10,007 bases of DNA from Willaertia magna (taxonomy: Eukaryota; Heterolobosea; Eutetramitea; Acrasida; Naegleriidae), in the NCBI GenBank assembly GCA_902984215.1, contig CADWAF010002282.1, forward strand, positions 1-10,007. The letters are read 5' to 3'. Below are positions 1 through 8,380 of the stretch, piece after piece. The position numbers and the translations under genes were made by a program. The notes under the pieces are model-generated. The model was given only the letters and a program-made list of their open reading frames with translations. It did no database searches and was not told the DNA's origin. Every line of letters begins with the position of its first letter. Position 1 is the stretch's first letter.

Positions 1-266
1 TTTAAGGGAAGTTGAGAATATAATATTGGAGTTGGTAATTCCATAAATCCAGACGTACTTTCACTCAATATTGATTGTAGTGGTTTATAATAAAGACCTG
101 AAAAAATTGGTATTATTAAAATTTTAAAAAAGTGCCAACTATCCATAATTGAACTGACTAAGGTTTTAACTAGGGTATTCAACAATGTATTTTGCAAACT
201 ATCTTTATCTATCATTTCTTGGAATTCATCAATTGACAGATAGACTACAAAAGGTTCATCCTTTGA
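1..266 (-). pseudogene. Continuation of the NTPase frame after the TGA (Walker B part), running off the window
   Basis: Reading straight on past the TGA at 269-267 in the same frame gives 88 further sense codons up to position 1 with no stop. The translation is protein-like. It has a hydrophobic strand ending in acidic residues, FVVYLSIDEFQ, which fits Walker B. Further on is IIPIFSGLYYKP, which resembles the conserved strand-turn following Walker B in Crinkler/RHS-type NTPases, and then a Leu/Pro-rich stretch, FMELPTPILYSQLPL. In DNA this rich in A and T, a random frame would usually meet a stop well within 266 bases. The segment is thus very probably the rest of the same gene. The true C-terminus lies outside the window. 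Whether it is translated depends on the status of the TGA. Confidence 0.7.
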
Positions 267-1565
267 TCATTTCTTATTTGTTTCTCTGTCATGTCTAATT
301 ATTTTCATTGCGTCTACAATAGAGGTTGGTATTAAATATTTATATTTTGAAATAAATCCATTAAAAGAAAAGAACGTGTTGCCTTCTCTACTGAAATAGC
401 AGTATAGTATTCTAGATGTCAATAATTGCTGTGGTGAAAAATGATTTTCTGTTTCAGCAATATACTGAGACCCATTCTTGAATGTTGTCAGAATCTGAAT
501 TGATTTTTCCAAAACGTGTGTCAAATCATTATTATGTTGTTTAAAATAATCAATTGAGATCTGTCTCAATTCTTGACTCATTCTAGATTTTCCAGTACCA
601 GGAGATGAAGCGATAAAGAATGTTTTGCACGTTTGCTTATCTAAATGAGGGGTTTTAAGTGCAAATTCTAGTAAATTGTGCACAGATTTAGAAAATATAT
701 TAACAGTATGTTCTTCAATTTGAAATATAAAATCATGCCCAAATGAAGTAACTAACTTGTACTTTGGAGCTTCTGATATTCTACATGACGCAAAAACCTC
801 AAATATATCTCTCAAAGTTGTGACAACGGATTTTTTAACATAAAATTTATCTTCGATCCACCTTAAAACATTTTCACAAACATGTTTCGAGCAACCAGTT
901 GACTCTAAACATTGTAATGCATACTCTCTTTTTCCTTGTTCAATATATTGTGCTAGCATAGCAAGAGATTCACCATCAAATTTTCTTTCATACAACGGTT
1001 TTATTTCATCTTCAGTAACATCTGCTCCTCCAAATCCAACAAGCTGTTCTTTAACTCGGTCAGCAGACCAAAGGTGTAAGAATTTGTTTATCATTAAACT
1101 CTGTATATAAGTCACTACAACCATACAAATACTGTCGGATAAGCTGGGAAAATTTTCTTTCATTCTATCAACTGCAAAAAACACATCTTTACTTTCAAGG
1201 TCTTGAACAATAACATCGATTTCATTGCCATCAAAATTCAAATTAGCTAATAATTTTACTTTATCCTCAGATAAACCAGCACCTTCAGGGGTTCTTAAAA
1301 GAGAGGTAACTTGTTCTTTTGTCCATTGTTTATATTCAGTTGGACGTAAAGCATAAATTTCAAGGGCAAGCGGAGAAGCTATCCCAGGCGAAAGAGTAGT
1401 GCTACTGTGTTTAATCTCTATCAAAGGTTGGTTTACTTTCAAAAGAGGCGTTAAAAAAGTGCTAAAGTATTTGTAATTATTTGAGCTGGAACAGTTTCGT
1501 GTTACTTTTTGGATAAATTTTCTGTTTGTTTTGTTTAAGGCGGAAAACCGTAAAGTTGCGAGCAT
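267..1565 (-). CDS. P-loop NTPase with two SAM-like segments, interrupted before Walker B
   Basis: The frame encodes 432 residues from an ATG at 1565-1563 in an A-rich context to a TGA at 269-267. The first 49 residues contain no Asp or Glu but several Lys and Arg (R6, K12, R15, K16, K20, R23), like a mitochondrial presequence. Two similar segments follow, each starting with Trp: about 81-125 (WTKEQVTSLL...FDGNEIDVI) and about 166-210 (WSADRVKEQL...FDGESLAML). They look like SAM-type helical domains. A Walker A-type loop, SSPGTGKS, is at 320-327, followed by a helical region with LYCYF at 387-391 and IIRHD at 422-426. The general layout resembles the P-loop NTPase part of Crinkler/RHS-like proteins, where a Walker B motif should follow. 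Here it appears only after the TGA. The gene is therefore either a recent pseudogene, a read-through case or a sequencing error. The family name is by motif pattern only; substrate and role are unknown. Confidence 0.75.
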   Translation of the reverse strand: MLATLRFSALNKTNRKFIQKVTRNCSSSNNYKYFSTFLTPLLKVNQPLIEIKHSSTTLSPGIASPLALEIYALRPTEYKQWTKEQVTSLLRTPEGAGLSEDKVKLLANLNFDGNEIDVIVQDLESKDVFFAVDRMKENFPSLSDSICMVVVTYIQSLMINKFLHLWSADRVKEQLVGFGGADVTEDEIKPLYERKFDGESLAMLAQYIEQGKREYALQCLESTGCSKHVCENVLRWIEDKFYVKKSVVTTLRDIFEVFASCRISEAPKYKLVTSFGHDFIFQIEEHTVNIFSKSVHNLLEFALKTPHLDKQTCKTFFIASSPGTGKSRMSQELRQISIDYFKQHNNDLTHVLEKSIQILTTFKNGSQYIAETENHFSPQQLLTSRILYCYFSREGNTFFSFNGFISKYKYLIPTSIVDAMKIIRHDRETNKK

Positions 1566-1700
1566 TTTTTTGGACGTTTTTTCTCAAAATATTAAAACGT
1601 AAACTTATTGAAACTATTAAATTGGAACAAAAAACAAGATGAAAAGATAACAAAGTTTTGAAGATTCAATATGAATTTAACAAGCACAATTGGCAAAAAG
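1566..1700 (-). promoter_or_regulatory. Upstream flank of the NTPase gene
   Basis: This is the stretch before the NTPase start codon, read on the minus strand. Its base composition is still close to gene-flank values, and it turns into the extremely AT-rich island beyond about 1700-1740. The bases directly before the ATG are CCAAAAAA, an A-rich start context as seen before the other starts. I see no convincing TATA box or other specific promoter motif. The label rests on position only. Confidence 0.3.
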
Positions 1701-3580
1701 TATGTTTAAATTAAGTCATATATTAATTTTATAAAAATAAAGAGCTAAATTTATAATTTTTATAACAATTACTAACCTTTTAAAATAAAGATCGAAAATT
1801 TAATTAATTTTTAGCTAAAAACTTTAAAAAAATTTAAATTGAAAGTTTAAACTTAAAATTTTTATAAAAATAATTTTTAACTTGTATTTAAACTATGTAT
1901 AAAATAAATATTACAATTTAAATTTATTTTTAAAAAAACATAAATTAAAATAAAACAATACATTTTATTAAAATTATAATACAAATTAACAATTTAATAT
2001 TTTATTTAAAAATAAAAAATTTATTTTTTAATTTTTCTTTTTTTTTACCATTTTTGCAATGAATTTAAAAAATAACATAAAAATATTAAAAATAATAAAC
2101 CAATAATATTTTTATCACAATAAAGATTTATAATATTTTAATAATTCTATTATTTCCTTTTAATTTTCCTTTTAATTAATTATTAAAATATCAAATTTAA
2201 AGTCAAATATAATTTTAAATATTTTTTCTTTCTTATTACTTTTTAAATTTTTTTATAAAAAATAAATCTTTCAATAAAAACTCTTTTACTATTTGTATAT
2301 ATTACATTATATAAAATTTTTTAAATTAACTTTTAATTATTTTTTTATATATTAATAATTTTTTATTTTTTTTAACATATATACTTTATTAATAAATTTT
2401 TTTATAAATTATTTTTTTTTTCAATTAAATTACTAATATAATATTATTTTTCACTTAATCTATTTAATAAACATAATTTTATTTATAAATTTTCATTAAT
2501 AACCTTCTTAATGATACTTTTATTAAAATACTATTTATACAACATTTATTAATCTTAAAAAAACTATTATTTACAATATTAAAACATAAATACTGTAAAT
2601 GATATAAATTTAATAAAATAAATTGTTTCTTATAAAAAATTTAAAATTTCTTAATAAAATTATATTAATTTCTTTTAATTTTAATTTATTATTTTTAAAG
2701 GTAAATAATTTTTATATATTAATTATTAAATTTAATAAATTTAAATAATATTTATTTGTAAAATCATTTTTAAAGTTTTTATGAAATATAAAATAAAATT
2801 TAATTATTTATTATACTTTTAATATTTATAATCTATTACATTTTTAATATTTTTTTTAAATAAACAAAAAACTTTCTATTTTAAATAATAATAATTTACA
2901 ATTAAACTTATTAATACTATTTATAATAATATTAATTATATAAAAATAAATAAATTAATAAATAATTTAAATAATAAAAATATTTTATTAAAAAAAATTA
3001 TTTTAAATATATTATATTTTATATTAACATTAATATTAACTATTATAATAATTAATATAATTAAATTAAAAATATATAGATATATAATAATAATAATTGA
3101 TATATTTAAAAATAAAATAAATAAATATTTATTTTATTAAATTTTTATTCTTTAAAATAAAAATTTAATTTATTTAATAAAACTTAAACATTAAATATTA
3201 AAATATTTAAAATTATAACAATTAAAATAAATTATACAAAAATTTTATTTATTAATTTTTAAATTTTAAGTTTATTATATTGGTTTTATTAATTTTATAA
3301 TTTTAAAAAATGTATTATTTAATTTTTTATTAATTATTTTTATAAAAAAATAAATATTTTTAATATTAATTATATTAATATTTATTTTATTATATATTTA
3401 GAAACTAATATAAATTATAATTAAATATTTATTATTTAAAATAATATTATTAACTATTTATAAAATATAATTATAATTTTATAAAACAATAATAAGTTAA
3501 AAATTTTTTAAAAAAAAATAAAAAATAATTAAAGTTTTTATAGAAATATTTTTTATAATTTAAATTAATTAGTTTAAAAA

Positions 3581-3594
3581 TATATATATATATA
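3581..3594. repeat. TA dinucleotide run
   Basis: Seven perfect TA units lie within the AT-rich island, preceded by an A run. Such tracts unwind easily and often slip in replication. It is short and may have no function. Confidence 0.8.
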
Positions 3595-3712
3595 TTTTAT
3601 TTTTATATATAAAATTAAAATTTATTATTAAATAAATAATTATTGTTATTATAATTAAATAATATAATAAAATTTAATTTAATATAATAAATATTATTAT
3701 ATTTTTTAACAG

Positions 3713-3739
3713 TTTTTATAATTTTTATAATTTTTATAA
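3713..3739 (+). repeat. Three perfect tandem copies of a 9-base unit
   Basis: The unit TTTTTATAA occurs three times in direct succession with no mismatch. It lies in the core of the AT-rich island and is the cleanest short tandem array there. It probably arose by replication slippage. Confidence 0.8.
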
Positions 3740-3889
3740 ATATAATTTCAATTATAATAAAATTTTATATTTTTTCTTTTTTTATAAAAAAATTAATATA
3801 ATAATATATAAATTTATATTATTATTTATTATTTTTAACAGTAAATTATTAACAAATAATAATCTAAAAATTAATTATAACTTAAAAAA

Positions 3890-3994
3890 TTTACTAAAAT
3901 AAAAAAATTAATAAATAATTAATAAAATTTTAAAAAATTAAAATTTTAAATAATTAATTAAAATTAATATTTGTTAATTTTTTTATTTAGTAAA
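3890..3994. repeat. Near-perfect inverted repeat with 24-25 base arms
   Basis: The left arm at 3890-3914 and the right arm at 3971-3994 are reverse complements apart from one substitution and one T deleted from a run. The arms contain the G/C-bearing words TTTACTAAAA and TTTAGTAAA, so the match is not only A/T homopolymer. The 56-base spacer is itself partly self-complementary. The structure could form a hairpin or cruciform of about 105 bases. It may be a small transposon relic, but no target-site duplication is clear. Confidence 0.6.
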
Positions 3995-4612
3995 TATATA
4001 ATATAATAATAATAATAAAATTTAATATTATTTTTTTTCAATAATAAACATTTTTATTAAAAATAAAAAATAATATTTTTTAATTATTTTTTCTATATTT
4101 AATATTTTTTATTGTTATTTTCTTTTATTTTTAAATAATAAATAAATAAAATTTCTTTATTTACATTCTAATTTTAATAATATTTCTATTTAAATTTAAT
4201 GTTTTTTTATTTTTATTTATAAATTATTTGATTTTTTTATAATTAAAATTTTTTAAATCTTTTATATTTTTAATATTATTTTATAAACTATTTTTATAAT
4301 TAAGATTAATTATATATAAAACTTATTTTTTAATAATTATTATTTTAAATATAAAAGATAAATTATATATTAAATATTAATTTTATTTATTTTATAATAA
4401 AGATATAAATTAAAATTAAAAAATAACATATTATTATATATATTACTATATTATAAAAATTTAATTTTAATATTTTTAATTAAATTAAAATTTTTAATAT
4501 TATTTTTTAATATATAGTTTTTTTTTATTAATTTAATATAAAATATAATATTTAATTTTTATAATAATAATAAAAATTATTATTTAATTTAATTTATTTA
4601 TAATTTATTTAC

Positions 4613-4700
4613 CTATAAATTTTATTATTTTTTTATTTAAATTATAATTTGTCTATCTATAAATTTTATTATTTTTTTTATTTAAGTTATATTATAATTT
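4613..4700 (+). repeat. Imperfect tandem duplication, period about 44 bases
   Basis: The stretch at 4613-4650 beginning CTATAAATTTTATTATTTTT recurs at 4657-4700. The second copy carries one extra T in its T run and a small insertion (GTTAT) before the shared end ATTATAATTT. The shared C-containing start supports true duplication rather than chance A/T similarity. It lies at the right side of the AT-rich core. Confidence 0.6.
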
Positions 4701-5500
4701 TATTATATAATAAATAACTTATATTCTTATGAAAAACTATATATATTTAATTTATTTTTTACTTTATTACCTCATTTTTTTATAAAATAAATTTTTTTAT
4801 TTAATAATTTTTATAATAAATTATTTTAAATATATAAATTATAATAAATTTTATTTGAAATTAAATTATTATTTTTTAAATATAATTTTTTAATAATATT
4901 ACATTTAATAATTATTTTATTTTTTAATTTATTAAATAATTAATGATTATATAATTTTTTTAAATTATTTTATATTATTATTTATATTTTTTTCTAAATT
5001 GTAAATTATTATTAAATAAATTATTTTTATCATTTAAAAATTTATTATTATCATTAATAAAAAAATTAATATTTATTTTTTAAAATGTTATCTAATTTTA
5101 AATTTGTCAATTTATTATTATTATTAAATAAAATATCATTTTCTAAATTATTATTTAAATTATATTCTGAATTATGTTATAAATTATTATTTGTATTATT
5201 ATTAAAATTAATTTTAAATTTTATAGTAAAATAAAATTATTAAATAATTAACTATTAATCTAAAAACCATCAAAAAAATTTTTAAACTAAGTAATGTAAA
5301 TAAATATAATATAAATAAGTATAATAATAAAATAAAATAATTAATTTAGTTACAATACATTTATATTTATAATATTTATAATTTTCTAATGATTGATTTT
5401 TGAGATTAATTAAATTGTTATATAGTATTAAAATATTTTTTGTAATTGTATTATAAATTAATATTTTATCACTATTTCTAGAAAATTTAGAAATTTAAGA

Positions 5501-5771
5501 GTATACAATATTTGTTTTTTAACTGTTTTTTTATAATTAATATAAAGGACAAATTCAAATTATTTATTATACAAATATTAAAACGTATTTTGAACAATAT
5601 TTTATTAGAATTTTATTTATTGTTTGACTTATGTATTAAATTCTATAATGTATTTACTAATTTTATTTCTATTTGTTGCATTTTAAATATTTAATTCTTT
5701 TTACAAATATTAAAAGGTGATTTATAAATATTTATTGGTACTGCATTATTATTAGCATATTGTCTTTCTTA
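5501..5771. other. Transition from the AT-rich island to the TRIM-like gene; no gene seen
   Basis: Base composition rises from near-pure A/T toward gene-like values. A 60-codon frame beginning with TTG at 5512 is only an A/T-driven open stretch of Phe, Ile, Leu and Asn, and I do not accept it. The promoter of the downstream gene is presumably here, but no specific motif is identifiable. Confidence 0.5.
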
Positions 5772-5818
5772 ATCTTTTGAAATTTGACGAATTTCAAAAA
5801 AAATAAATATCAAAAGAT
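5772..5818 (+). promoter_or_regulatory. Perfect hairpin just before the TRIM-like start, with an alternative pairing that covers the AUG
   Basis: TTTTGAAATT at 5775-5784 is exactly complementary to AATTTCAAAA at 5790-5799 around a five-base loop, TGACG. The same left segment, extended as ATCTTTTGA at 5772-5780, is also exactly complementary to TCAAAAGAT at 5810-5818, which includes the first two bases of the start codon. The two pairings exclude each other. This could be a leader switch or a palindromic protein-binding site. It could also be chance in AT-rich DNA. The stems are A-U rich and weak. Confidence 0.4.
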
Positions 5819-7559
5819 GAAGCTTGCACCACAGGAATTACGTTGTGACTTGTGTGTTGAAGAAGAATGTGATGAAGAAGAGCAAGGAATTGCAATTAAA
5901 TATTGTTATCAATGCAATAAAAACTTGTGTTACTCCCATTTAGATATCCACAACAGAAAGAAAATAAATAAAGATCACCAATTAAATGATTTGGGAAAGA
6001 AATCCGAAATGATTTTACTTCAAACATTTGTTCCTGAACATCACGTTTGTTCAAAACATCCTTCAAATATTTTAAAAGTTTTGTGTAAACCTTGTAAAGT
6101 GTTAATTTGTGGAGAATGTAGTTTTTTACCTCCACATGACAATCATGAGAAAGTTCATGTTTCACAAATCATTGACAACGAAAGAAAAGAAACATTAAAT
6201 TTAATTATGGAATTAAAGGATAAGGTAAATAATATGAATGAAAGAAAAGAAAAAGTTGAATTGACAATTGACAATGTCAATAAAAGATTACAACAAATTA
6301 CAAAAGAAATTGATGATAATTGTAATGAAATACATGCTGCTATTGAGGAAAGAAGAAAAGAACTGATTAAGAAGGCGCGATTAATTCACGATGAAAGAGA
6401 AACCAAGTTAAAGAACGAAAGTTTACAGTTGACAGGTTTAATGCTAAATGTTGATAAATTATGTCAAACCATTCTTAAAAGTAATCAATCTAATGTCACC
6501 AATCAAGTAAATAGACAAGAATTAGAACAAAAGTTAAAAGAAACATCTGATATTGATGTTATTTTAAATAAGTTGAATTTAGAAAAAGGAAAACAAAATA
6601 TTAATGAAATGCAACAAAGCAATGAATTACAATCTTTTCCAGAATTTGAATTGATTATTCAAAAAGATAAAGAACAAATAATTAATTTAATTAACAGTCA
6701 GTTGGGAGATGTTGATTATTCAATAGATATAGATAAATGTTATATTACTAATTTTAATGAAATTAAACAAGTGTCAATCAATAATAAGAATTTGATATTA
6801 AATTTACAATTAATGAAAACCAAGAATGAAAAAGTTATAAAAGATTGCAATGATTGTAAAGTAAATGCATTCTTATCAACTAGTAAAGAAGTTTTAATGA
6901 TTGATGATTCAAAAATTGAATTAAAAAGTATCAATAATAAGAATGGAACATTTAATTTTGAACTGTCAGATAATTTATTAAAATTTGAAAAAGAATTACC
7001 TTATTTACATATTCACGTAAATGATAAACCAATTAAGGATTTTCCTTTTCAATTGAATATTATTAGAAATTGTTTATTTAATTCAAATTATTGTGGAAAG
7101 AAAGGTCAATTACTAAATAACAATAAAAGATTTAAAAGAAATGTTATCGGTAAAGGGTGGGATTGTGGAGTATTAGGAAGTAATTATTGTTTTCGTTATA
7201 AAATTAAGTTATTAAATAATTGTACAAAATTAATGGTTGGATTTGCTTTGAAAACAACTTTTAATAAGAATTCAAACAATTATAATAGGAATGGCGGTGG
7301 ATGGTATTTATATTGTAACAATGGATTATTATATTCTAGTAATTACAATGGTAAAGCGTATTTAAATAAGAGTTGTAATAGTAATGGAACTATTATTGAA
7401 GCAATTTTCACACCTGAAACAAAGAATATTTCTTTCATTGTTGATGGAACAAATTATGGAAATGCATTTGAAAATATAAATGTTACAAATAATTTGAATG
7501 ATTTATGTCCTGCTTTTGATACTTGCAATGTTGGTTGTGAATTTGAATTTATTAATTAA
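5817..7559 (+). CDS. RING-less TRIM-like protein: two B-boxes, coiled coil, filamin-like and SPRY-like domains
   Basis: This is a single open frame of 580 residues ending in TAA. I start at the ATG at 5817; the frame upstream has only a TTG, inside the hairpin. B-box 1 uses C10, C13, C30, C33, C38, H41, H45 and H54. B-box 2 uses C78, H81, C90, C93, C98, C101, H107 and H110. A Lys/Glu-rich heptad-like coiled coil runs from about 113 to 260. Residues about 286-418 resemble a filamin-type Ig repeat, with NGTFNFEL at 376-383 and ending PIKDFPFQLNI. Residues about 420-579 look like SPRY/B30.2, with LMVGFAL, GGWYLYCNNGLLYS and ISFIVDGTNYGNAFE. There is no RING finger before B-box 1, so direct E3 ligase activity is not expected. 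By family analogy it is a cytoplasmic, self-associating scaffold that binds a partner through the C-terminal domains. The partner is unknown. Confidence 0.85.
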   Translation: MKLAPQELRCDLCVEEECDEEEQGIAIKYCYQCNKNLCYSHLDIHNRKKINKDHQLNDLGKKSEMILLQTFVPEHHVCSKHPSNILKVLCKPCKVLICGECSFLPPHDNHEKVHVSQIIDNERKETLNLIMELKDKVNNMNERKEKVELTIDNVNKRLQQITKEIDDNCNEIHAAIEERRKELIKKARLIHDERETKLKNESLQLTGLMLNVDKLCQTILKSNQSNVTNQVNRQELEQKLKETSDIDVILNKLNLEKGKQNINEMQQSNELQSFPEFELIIQKDKEQIINLINSQLGDVDYSIDIDKCYITNFNEIKQVSINNKNLILNLQLMKTKNEKVIKDCNDCKVNAFLSTSKEVLMIDDSKIELKSINNKNGTFNFELSDNLLKFEKELPYLHIHVNDKPIKDFPFQLNIIRNCLFNSNYCGKKGQLLNNNKRFKRNVIGKGWDCGVLGSNYCFRYKIKLLNNCTKLMVGFALKTTFNKNSNNYNRNGGGWYLYCNNGLLYSSNYNGKAYLNKSCNSNGTIIEAIFTPETKNISFIVDGTNYGNAFENINVTNNLNDLCPAFDTCNVGCEFEFIN

Positions 7560-7954
7560 TTATTATTTTTACTTAATTTGATAACTATTTTGTAAAATTT
7601 GTAACTTTTTTTAAATCATTCATTAATGTCACAGATAAAATTTTACTGAACCCTTTAAATTCCAGACCTGTGCAATAATAACTCAATCTTTTAACATTCC
7701 CTTAGTACATGCATTAATTGTAACCTAATGTTCAAAAAAGAAGATATTATAAACTTGAACAATATCCTTACTTGTTGACCTCATATAGTTAAAAAAAAGA
7801 TGGGATCATTATCTCAACTATTCATAAAGTAAAAACAATTAATTAGTGCAATTCAATTTTCCAATTTTAAACAATAGCAAAGATAAGATTGTGAAAAGTT
7901 GTCACAAGCTAGCTTCTCTTTAAAAAACAATTTAAAAACGAATTGAGGAATTAG
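7560..7954. other. Intergenic spacer: 3' end of the TRIM-like gene and upstream region of the small gene
   Basis: No open frame or RNA gene of note is visible. The first 60 bases after the stop are A/T-rich with a TTGTAAC word that could take part in 3'-end formation. The palindrome AGCTAGCT and the pyrimidine run CTTCTCTTT near 7909-7921 sit where a promoter or transcription start of the next gene could be. These are suggestions from position only. Confidence 0.4.
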
Positions 7955-8023
7955 TAACAAATAAACAACAAACAAAAAAACAAATAACTAAACAAACAAT
8001 AATAAACACAACAATAACAAACA
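7955..8023 (+). promoter_or_regulatory. G-free, A/C-rich 5' leader of the small gene
   Basis: There is no G for about 70 bases before the ATG at 8024, and the tract is dominated by AAC, ACA and CAA words. Such a leader cannot form stable RNA structure and is typical of well-translated mRNAs in AT-rich eukaryotes. It supports the choice of this ATG and the reality of the small gene. Confidence 0.55.
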
Positions 8024-8380
8024 ATGAGCGTAATGTATGATATCTATCCTTACTTGGCAATGCAAATGGTAGCTGATGAAAAGAGAAAGAAACATCAACA
8101 ACAAAGAAAAGAAAGTAGTGCCTCTCTTAATCCTTTAGAAGTACAAATCATTCATTATAATCAAAAAGATCTTATTGAAAATGACGATGAAAATAATGGT
8201 GCAACTACTTGTTTTTATAAAATAAAAAGATGGTTACAACAAGTAGTTACAAAATGTAAAACGAAATTAAATGTTAATGGAGGAGAAAATAATGAAGAGG
8301 TATATGCTTCAGATAAATATCAACAAATGAAAAGATGTGCAAGTGACGCAAACATGTCAGTCGATTCTGTAGATCCTTAA
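8024..8380 (+). CDS. Small protein of unknown function, 118 residues
   Basis: I do not recognise this protein. It begins MSVMYDIYPYLAMQM and has no signal peptide or membrane segment. A basic, Gln-rich stretch, KRKKHQQQRKESS, lies at about 20-32 and could be a nuclear-localisation-like or nucleic-acid-contacting patch. It is followed by LNPLEVQIIHYNQKDLIE at about 35-52, which looks like a folded strand-helix unit. A Cys/Trp-containing basic helix, CFYKIKRWLQQVV, is at about 63-75. The tail is Ser/Asp/Met-rich (CASDANMSVDSVDP). The G-free leader, in-frame ATG, TAA stop and higher G+C than the flanks argue that it is real. No intron is needed. It might also be the first exon of a longer gene, though the TAA-rich sequence after 8380 does not suggest it. 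Confidence 0.65.
   Translation: MSVMYDIYPYLAMQMVADEKRKKHQQQRKESSASLNPLEVQIIHYNQKDLIENDDENNGATTCFYKIKRWLQQVVTKCKTKLNVNGGENNEEVYASDKYQQMKRCASDANMSVDSVDP

Larger units (their letters stand above)
1700..5500. other. Extremely AT-rich gene-free island, about 3.8 kb
   Basis: No credible coding sequence or RNA gene is visible in either strand; all frames are closed by frequent TAA. A hand count gives about 24 G or C in 2941-3720 (about 3%) and about 78 in 2701-4740 (about 4%). Values are somewhat higher near both margins, so the change is gradual rather than a sharp insertion edge. The text is mixed A/T sequence rather than one simple repeat, with short homopolymer runs, TAT/AAT triplet-like tracts and a few short tandem or inverted repeats listed separately. 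The gene flanks elsewhere in the window are much less extreme. Candidate roles are a regional AT-rich centromere, a replication or matrix-attachment region, or merely a mutational AT sink. None is proven. Confidence 0.85.

Noticed and set aside
1700..5500. Island as inserted mitochondrial DNA or a mutated (RIP-type) repeat
   Set aside because: No mitochondrial gene, rRNA or tRNA remains are visible, the margins are gradual, and the A+T level is higher than C-to-T repeat mutation usually leaves; a search would still be needed to exclude it fully.
5512..5694. 60-codon plus-strand frame of Phe, Ile, Leu and Asn
   Set aside because: It starts with TTG, lies in A/T-driven sequence at the edge of the island, and shows no domain or leader.
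5784..5816. Upstream extension of the TRIM-like frame by 11 codons
   Set aside because: The extension begins at TTG and runs through the hairpin; the ATG at 5817 directly precedes the B-box region and is the natural start.
5896..6165. 89-codon minus-strand frame
   Set aside because: It is the antisense shadow of the B-box coding region; the Cys/His pattern belongs to the plus strand.
6740..6934. 64-codon minus-strand frame
   Set aside because: It is the antisense shadow of the filamin-like part of the TRIM-like gene.
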